Shown: piece after piece, positions 58,527-64,000 of the stretch | Layout: each line of letters opens with the position of its first letter | Numbering within the stretch: position 1 is the stretch's first letter | NCBI GenBank assembly: GCA_029582265.1 | Contig: CM055831.1 | Coordinates: 1,217,291 to 1,281,290 of the forward strand | Reading direction: 5' to 3' | Length of the DNA: 64,000 nucleotides | DNA from: Zoroaster sp. YZ-2022 | Taxonomy: Eukaryota; Echinodermata; Asteroidea; Forcipulatida; Zoroasteridae | Program-made: the position numbers and the translations under genes | Notes under the pieces: model-generated | The model's input: only the letters and a program-made list of their open reading frames with translations | Databases searched by the model: none | Told to the model about the DNA's origin: nothing

Positions 58527-58768
58527 AGTAAGACCAATTGCAGTGACACCATGTGAAATTCTCTATTGAGTAGTAATTAGTTTGGAAAGGAACTGGAGGT
58601 TACAACTCAACGTTTCGATCAGTATGCTCTGATCGTCTTCAAAAAGTTCTTTTTAGACCTTTTTAGTTCTTTTTAGAACTAATTACTACTCAAGAGAGAA
58701 TTTCACATGGTGTCACCGCAATTGGTCTTACTTATCCTCTTCACCATGCAAAGCTACAAGTTTTACCT
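58527..58768. mobile_element. Foldback MITE upstream of exon D (unit 5)
   Basis: Same site and structure as 22572-22812, with the core hairpin CGATCAG/CTGATCG present on the minus strand. Confidence 0.82.
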
Positions 58769-58918
58769 AATCTGCTTTATAACAACCATATTTTACTCAA
58801 TTGATTCAATTCAATTATATATATAATTCGTCCACAAAATTTGATACTGTTAAACAAAGCACATATTCTTAAGATTTATACAATAAATTTACAAATATGC
58901 ATTCAACTTGTTTTACAG

Positions 58919-59063
58919 GACAGTAAAGATAGGCAGGGTAACCCTGCACCAGCAGACTGATGACTAGCTCATTTACATTTACACCAGGGGGACGACCCCT
59001 ATGCATCAACCAACAATGAACACTTGGGGATCCACATTTAATACAACCCAGTACAAAACACAG
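58919..59063 (+). pseudogene. Exon D of the SH3 gene (unit 5)
   Basis: Acceptor TTTTACAG and donor GTATGT kept. Two bases are lost in GCAGACTGATGAC, giving an earlier TGA, and the G run has five G. The original ACTAGCTC context is still there. Confidence 0.6.
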
Positions 59064-59605
59064 GTATGTTGTTTTAGTTGTTAAGCTGTGGTTGTGACTA
59101 ACGTTACCAGTAATGGAAAATTTGCTACAAATGTAACATCTGTGGCTGTGACTAGCATTACCAATAATGGCAAATTTACCACAAATGTAACATTTGTGGT
59201 TGTGAATAACATTTGTCTACTACTGTGATACTGTGATACAGCACTCGTCCCAATGTGACATGCGCTTGTAAGTCAGAGGAATTGGTTCTGTGTACATCGG
59301 ATAACCCTCTATTGGTGAAAATGTACTAAGGCTCTGAGTTTGGGGCAATACAGCTTCTGACATGACACTGTGCTGCACATTCAAGTGAAATATAATAAAC
59401 ATGAAGCGAGCATATGTATATATGTGTATGTATATACGTATGTATGTATGCATGCATCTATTTTCCCGCTTTTTTGGATCCCTCCTCATGATCCTTTGCT
59501 TTCCCTTTTCCCTATAAATGGATGTGTCTTTTATGTTTGTATCTTGTCTATGCCTCTGATGAAGGTCTGGTTTGGATTGAAAGCTAAGGCCACCCTCCAG
59601 ATTTA

Positions 59606-59638
<33 letters not shown>

Positions 59639-59779
59639 TTCCCGCACGGGGCGTTGTGGGGACAAAATACAAAGGATTTTGGGGATTAAAAACGTTGTGG
59701 GGACACACAAAATGTCCCCACAGCTAAGTAATTCCGGATCCCTCTTTTGTTCTCTGCCCCCATAATGCGGCCAGTGCTC
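59639..59779. mobile_element. Type copy of the GTTGTGGGGACA foldback element, about 140 bp
   Basis: Outer inverted pair GCGTTGTGGGGACA and (on the right, in better-kept copies) TGTCCCCATAACGC. Inner inverted pair CGTTGTGGGGACA and TGTCCCCACAG. Between them lie ATACAAAGGATTTTGGGGAT and GTAATTCCGGATCC. All nine copies have (CA)n on both sides. Confidence 0.8.
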
Positions 59780-60424
59780 GAACACACACACACACAAACT
59801 TACATGTTCGTTCTATTATCCCTTTTCTATAGAATTCTCCAGTGGGGTACCAGATTTTCTATAGATTCTCTGTGGGGTACCATTGTTCCATTGTGTTTGG
59901 TACCCCACAACGAATGGGGTGTAAGTACACACACACACACACACACACACATTCCCTCACGGGGCGTTGTGGGGACAAAATACAAAGGATTTTGGGGATT
60001 AAAAACGTTGTGGGGACACACAAAATGTCCCCACAGCTAAGTAATTCCGGATCCCTCTTTTGTTCTCTGTCCCCATAACGCGGCCAGTGCTTGAACACAC
60101 ACACACACGCAGGTAAGCGTAGCTATCGTTGTGTGGACATTCCTTTGTTCTCGTGTACTTAAGGATAGGAAATTCTTAAAATCGTTCCCATTTCACACAG
60201 AAGAGTGTTTTGAGAGCGGTTTTCGTTCTATTTTTCCCTTTTAATAATATCCTTCGATTTAAGTCAAAGAACCTGCCTAGACAAATCTCTAATTTCCGAG
60301 ATATTCGTACTTTTCCAAAGTCCAAAACATTGTGTGGACGTGTGTAAGTCCACACAGCGCAAACACTCCATACGTTGTGTGGACCTCTTCTGTTCTCAGG
60401 TCCACAATGAATGCAGCTACGCGA

Positions 60425-60463
<39 letters not shown>

Positions 60464-60592
60464 GCAGGCGTTGTGGGGACAAAATACAAAGGATTTTGGG
60501 GATTAAACGTTGTGGGGACACACAAAATGTCCCCACAGCTAAGTAATCCGGATCCTCTTTGTTCTCTGTCCCCATAACTTGCCGCCAGTGCC

Positions 60593-60628
<36 letters not shown>

Positions 60629-61257
60629 CGACGGGCGTTGTGGGACAAAATACAAAGATTTTGGGATTAAAACGTTTTGGGGACAATGAAAATTTTCCCA
60701 CAGCTATTTAATTGCGGAGCCCTCTTCTGTTCTCTGTCCCCTTAAGGCGGCCATATCTTGAACACACACACACACACACACATTCCTGCACGGGGCGTTG
60801 TGGGGACAAAATACAAAGGATTTTGGGATTAAAACGTTGTGGGGACACACAAAATGTCCCCACAGCTAAGTAATTCAGGATCCTCTTTTGTTCTCTCTGT
60901 CCCCATAACGCGCCAGTGCTCGAACACACACACACACACATTCCCACCCCGGCGTTGTGGGGACAAAATACAAAGGATTTTGGGGATTAAAACGTTGTGG
61001 GGACAATGAAAATGTCCCCACAGCTATAATTCGGATCCTCTTTTGTTCTTTGTCCCCATAACGCGGCCAGTGCTCGAACACACACACACACAATCCCACA
61101 CGGGGCGTTGTGGGGACAAAATACAAAGGATTTTGGGGATTAAAAACGTTGTGGGGACAATGAAAATGTCCCCACAGCTAAGTAATTCCGGATCCCTCTT
61201 TTGTTCTCTGTCCCCATAACGCGGCCAGTGCTTGAACACGCACACACACACACACAG

Positions 61258-61475
61258 TCTTGTGTATGGTGTAAACCGAGGACACCGTTTGACACCCTAT
61301 TGTTCCCCTCTTTTGTTCCCTTTGTTGTTGGACTTTAACTTTTTGAGGCTTCTCCCATTAGATTTGTACACGTTTACATACCGAGGACACTTGTGCAAAC
61401 CGAGGACACTTGTGCAAACCGAGGACATATTGTTCCCTTTTGTTATATGTCCTCGGTTTACACCATAAACACGTA
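61258..61475. mobile_element. CGAGGACA foldback element, about 218 bp
   Basis: TATGGTGTAAACCGAGGACA at left pairs with TGTCCTCGGTTTACACCATA at right. Two further direct CAAACCGAGGACA words lie before the right arm. A second copy, 61645-61862, differs by a few indels. Both are bordered by (CA)n-containing sequence. Confidence 0.85.
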
Positions 61476-62020
61476 CACACAATCCCGCACGGGGCGTTGT
61501 GGGGACAAAATACAAAGGATTTTGGGGATTAAAAACGTTGTGGGGACAATGAAAATGTCCCCACAGGTAAGTAATTCCGGATCCCTCTTTTGTTCTCTGT
61601 CCCCATAACGCGGCCAGTGCTTGAACACACACACACACACACACAGTCTTGTGTATGGTGTAAACCGAGGACACCGTTTGACACCCTATTGTTCCCCTCT
61701 TTTGTTCCCTTTGTTGTTGGACTTTAACTTTTTGAGGCTTCTCCCATTAGATTTGTAATACACGCTACATACCGAGGACACTTGTGCAAACCGAGGACAC
61801 TTGCAAACCGAGGACATATTGTTCCCTTTTTGTTATATGTCCTCGGTTTACACCATAAACATCGCATACACACAATCCCTTCAAGACGGGCGTTAGGGGG
61901 ACAAAATACAAAGGATTTTGGGGATTAAAAACGTTGTGGGGACACACAAAATGTCCCCACAGCTAAGTAATTCCGGATCCCTCTTTTGTTCTCTGTCCCC
62001 ATAACGCGGCCAGTGCTTGA

Positions 62021-62051
<31 letters not shown>

Positions 62052-62081
62052 ATTGGCATAAGTGGACCACCCACCAACATA

Positions 62082-62147
62082 GGGGCTGGTTAGCTCAGTT
62101 GGTAGAGCACTCGTACGGTATTCGAGAGGTCGCAGGTTCGAGTCCGT
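62082..62147 (+). repeat. tRNA-derived SINE head (unit 5)
   Basis: A box TAGCTCAGTTGG (62091-62102) and B box GGTTCGAGTCC (62135-62145) are intact, better kept than in unit 2. The (CTAT)n tail directly follows. Confidence 0.75.
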
Positions 62148-62164
62148 ATGTATGTATGCATGCA

Positions 62165-62166
62165 TG

Positions 62167-62250
<84 letters not shown>
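62165..62250 (+). repeat. (CTAT)n microsatellite, about 21 copies
   Basis: Pure tetranucleotide run after the SINE head; only about four copies are present at the matching place in unit 2. Confidence 0.95.
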
Positions 62251-62253
<3 letters not shown>

Positions 62254-62855
62254 GATCAGGCATATGCTATTTGATGCATCTAATGGAAATTTAGGATATT
62301 TATTTTATAATACAGATTTTTAGGCAAAATTTTCTGTGTGAGGTTTTGTTTCTTTTGACGTGTAACAAACGAATCCGAATCATAACAAGATAAGTGATAC
62401 AGTGGTATCAACACTCAAGATTCTTCATGAGATGTCTGTGTAACATCTTGATGAGGACATATTTTACCATTATGATGATCATAAGGGAGATTGCCAGTCA
62501 GTAGCATGTTGGATAATATCACACCGAGCAGAGGAGTAAATACCAGAACTGGACCACGACTGGTTTTTGATTTTAGAGAGTAGATTTGATGAGTGAGAGA
62601 AGGTGGTTGAGATTAAAATTTGGGTTGTAGTGATGGATGTTGATGACGTCATAGGTTGTTGATGACGTAATCGAGGTGGGTTGATACGTTGATCTTGAAA
62701 GGTGGAAGGTGAAGGCGATAGTTGACTTTGACCTTTGAATGTATTTTGGTTGACTTTTTTATAGAGAATTTAAAAAAGAAAAGAAAAGATATTGAAAATC
62801 TAACTTAAAAAATTGAAATAACGATTTAAAAAAATCTAGTAGTATAGTAAATAGG

Positions 62856-63173
62856 ATGGCAAATAGATATTTATCAAAGTGGACATTAGCAGAATTAAAG
62901 AATTATGGTCGTAATAAAAGACTAAATGTATTGGCAGACAGTAGAACAAATAAAGTAAATAAACGGTCTTGGTATAACGCAGTAAAAAGTTACAAAAGAA
63001 AATTTAAAGTAATACCGTTGTATAAATTAAGTTTAGCTCAACTTAGAAAACGTATAAGAGCTGAGCAAATTCGTTTACCATTGCGAGGTAGAGGAAGAAG
63101 GGAAATTAATGGAAGTTGGAATTTGATAGACGATACATTGACGGTAGAAGATATTTGCGTCAACGAAAAATAA
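62856..63173 (+). pseudogene. N-terminal part of the Polinton-like polymerase gene, or a small basic DNA-binding protein
   Basis: 105 residues from an ATG at 62856, rich in Lys and Arg. Two stretches, LSKWTLAELKNYGR and LYKLSLAQLRKRIR, resemble SAP-type helices that bind DNA. The frame closes at TAA 63171 while the neighbouring frame takes over, so it is probably the first piece of a broken larger gene. A separate small gene is the alternative. Confidence 0.5.
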
Positions 63174-64000
63174 CCGTACCGCATGGTCATAGCAAAGAAA
63201 GAGATGTAATTGTATTTTTGAATGCCGTTAAGTTAAAGATTGTAGAAAAGTTGTCTTTAGATTTGCCAGAATTCAGAGGAATAAAGTTTCAGATAACTTT
63301 GGTGGTTGATTTTTATAAAGAGAAATCAGATGGTACGATCGATACAAAAAGAGGTAATTTTAATCACGTATATTATGAAATAAACAATGTGAGTGAGATT
63401 GAAGATAATTTAATACAAGCCTTTGCTATAATAAAAGAGAAAATAGAAGAGTGGGTGCACAACGGTTCTGGATGGATCATAGATCGTATTGTAAGTATGG
63501 ATTATAAAATTGGGAGATACCAACATTTTAGAGGTAATTCTTATATCGAGCTAGAGAAGTACATAAAGAATAAACAAGCGTGCATTAACGTAAAAAACAA
63601 AGACGCAGAATGTTTGAGATGGGCATTACTTAGTGCTCTTTTTCCTGCTAAAAATCATTCGGATAGAACGTCTAGATGGTTTAAATTTTGATGGGATTGA
63701 TTTTCCAACTCCGATCAATCAAATAAAAAAAGTAGAGAAACAAAACAAGTTGGCAATAAACGTTTTAGGTTACGTCGACAAAACATTTACAGCTTACCAC
63801 CGTAGCAAGCAACCTATGGATATAGATCGTATTAATTTATTATTGATTCACAAAGAAAAAAAGAAGGAACTAAATCACACTACGTTTGGATTAAGGATTT
63901 AAGCCGATTACTTAACGATCAAACAAAAGACGGACACCGTAAACACTATTGTTTGATAGACTATGTTTACACGGTTATACAACCGAAGACTTGTAAAAAA
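63116..64000 (+). pseudogene. Region before the polymerase domain of a Polinton-type protein-primed DNA polymerase, frameshifted
   Basis: Pieces lie at 63116-63691 (frame 2), 63660-63902 (frame 3) and about 63878-64000 (frame 1). They contain motifs found just before the exonuclease domain in this family: GSGWIIDRIVSMD, YIELEKYIKNK, a NVKNKDAECLRWALLSAL segment, DGIDFPTP, INLLLI and a YVWIKDLSRLL block. A further frame change near 63950 would open a CLHGYTTEDL zinc-finger-like piece. Each change looks like a single-base indel, so either old decay or assembly error is possible. The catalytic domain is beyond the window. Confidence 0.72.

Larger units (their letters stand above)
59614..62045. 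repeat. 2.4-kb cluster of CA microsatellite and foldback elements
   Basis: Lies between CAGATTTAATATATATA and TATATAATTGGCATAAG, exactly where unit 2 has only (TA)n. It alternates (CA)n runs with at least four kinds of short inverted-repeat element. Nine copies of a GTTGTGGGGACA element start near 59639, 59950, 60461, 60627, 60782, 60941, 61093, 61482 and 61877. There is one GGGGTACC element (59796-59926), one TGTGGAC element (60110-60424) and two CGAGGACA elements (61258-61475, 61645-61862). Small frames across it are by-products. Confidence 0.88.
56606..62518 (+). repeat. Unit 5, truncated at the Polinton-like sequence
   Basis: Exon A, foldback MITE, TTAA element, foldback MITE, exon D, a 2.4-kb CA/foldback cluster, SINE, then the sequence downstream of the TRIM gene up to AGCATGTTGGATA (62517), just before the TRIM stop codon region. 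The TRIM gene itself is absent. Confidence 0.8.
62519..64000 (+). mobile_element. Start of a Polinton/adintovirus-like element
   Basis: Similarity to the duplicated units stops at 62518. The next 340 bases have no gene but include repeated TGATGACGT words (62641, 62661). Then comes a basic N-terminal reading frame followed by the region that precedes the exonuclease and polymerase domains in protein-primed family B DNA polymerases of Polinton (Maverick) elements and adintoviruses. These are large DNA elements related to viruses. The left inverted repeat may start near 62525 but cannot be confirmed without the right end. Confidence 0.7.

Noticed and set aside
59747..61947. Many frames of 60-125 residues in the CA cluster
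   Set aside because: They repeat the same Val-Cys-Val-Cys and PTTPR words in several frames because of CA runs and the foldback repeat; no domain is seen.

Overview
This is a 64 kb stretch of AT-rich animal genome, not bacterial or viral. It has split genes with standard splice sites, TRIM-NHL genes, CR1/L2-like LINEs, tRNA-derived SINEs, minisatellites, many cut-and-paste transposons, and the start of a Polinton-type DNA polymerase gene. The organism is probably a marine invertebrate. A deuterostome such as an echinoderm, hemichordate or lancelet fits best, because those groups have many TRIM-NHL genes and LINEs with 2A-like peptides, but the sequence alone does not prove it.

Layout. Positions 1-3080 hold a LINE 3' end, featureless DNA, one possible small exon and an 81-bp tandem repeat. 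From 3081 to 62518 the window is a degenerate tandem array of one segment, here numbered units 0 to 5. A full unit reads, on the + strand, coiled-coil exon A, exon D, a SINE with microsatellites, a two-exon TRIM-NHL gene on the - strand, exon B, an SH3 exon C, then a 26-bp minisatellite. Exons A, D, B and C are all flanked by AG and GT, their introns fit phase 0, and they look like pieces of one SH3-domain gene. The TRIM gene lies antisense in its D-to-B intron. Units: 0 (3081-6448, remnant), 1 (6449-18994), 2 (18995-33629), 3 (33630-36911, D exon plus TRIM only), 4 (36912-56605), 5 (56606-62518, cut off inside the TRIM gene).

Coding status. Of four TRIM-NHL copies only the one in unit 2 (24067-26262) is intact, at 558 residues. 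The others carry a 1-nt deletion, a nonsense codon and a 2-nt insertion respectively. The SH3-gene pieces are dead in every copy. The same frame break in exon D is shared by all copies that can be read there, so the gene was probably broken before the array grew. The LINE at 50786-54635 and the Tc1 transposase at 3753-4778 are also broken.

The units act as internal empty-site controls. Comparing them defines many insertions precisely: a Tc1 element (3457-5035), a long palindromic MITE (7129-7567), a 1.5-kb element with 9-bp duplications (12397-13899), a Harbinger-like MITE (14364-15070), TTAA-flanked elements (20041-22488, 41652-43003, 45919-46706, 57644-58447), a TIR element nested in one of them (20471-22343), a TIR element inside the SH3 exon (units 2 and 4), two LTR-like insertions, an hAT-like element and a 233-bp TA-flanked MITE. 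In unit 5 a 2.4-kb cluster of at least four foldback-repeat families lies inside CA microsatellite at a site that is empty or only (TA)n in the other units.

At 62519 the array ends and a Polinton/adintovirus-like sequence begins. Its polymerase-gene N-terminal region lies in several reading frames, and the polymerase domain itself is beyond the window.
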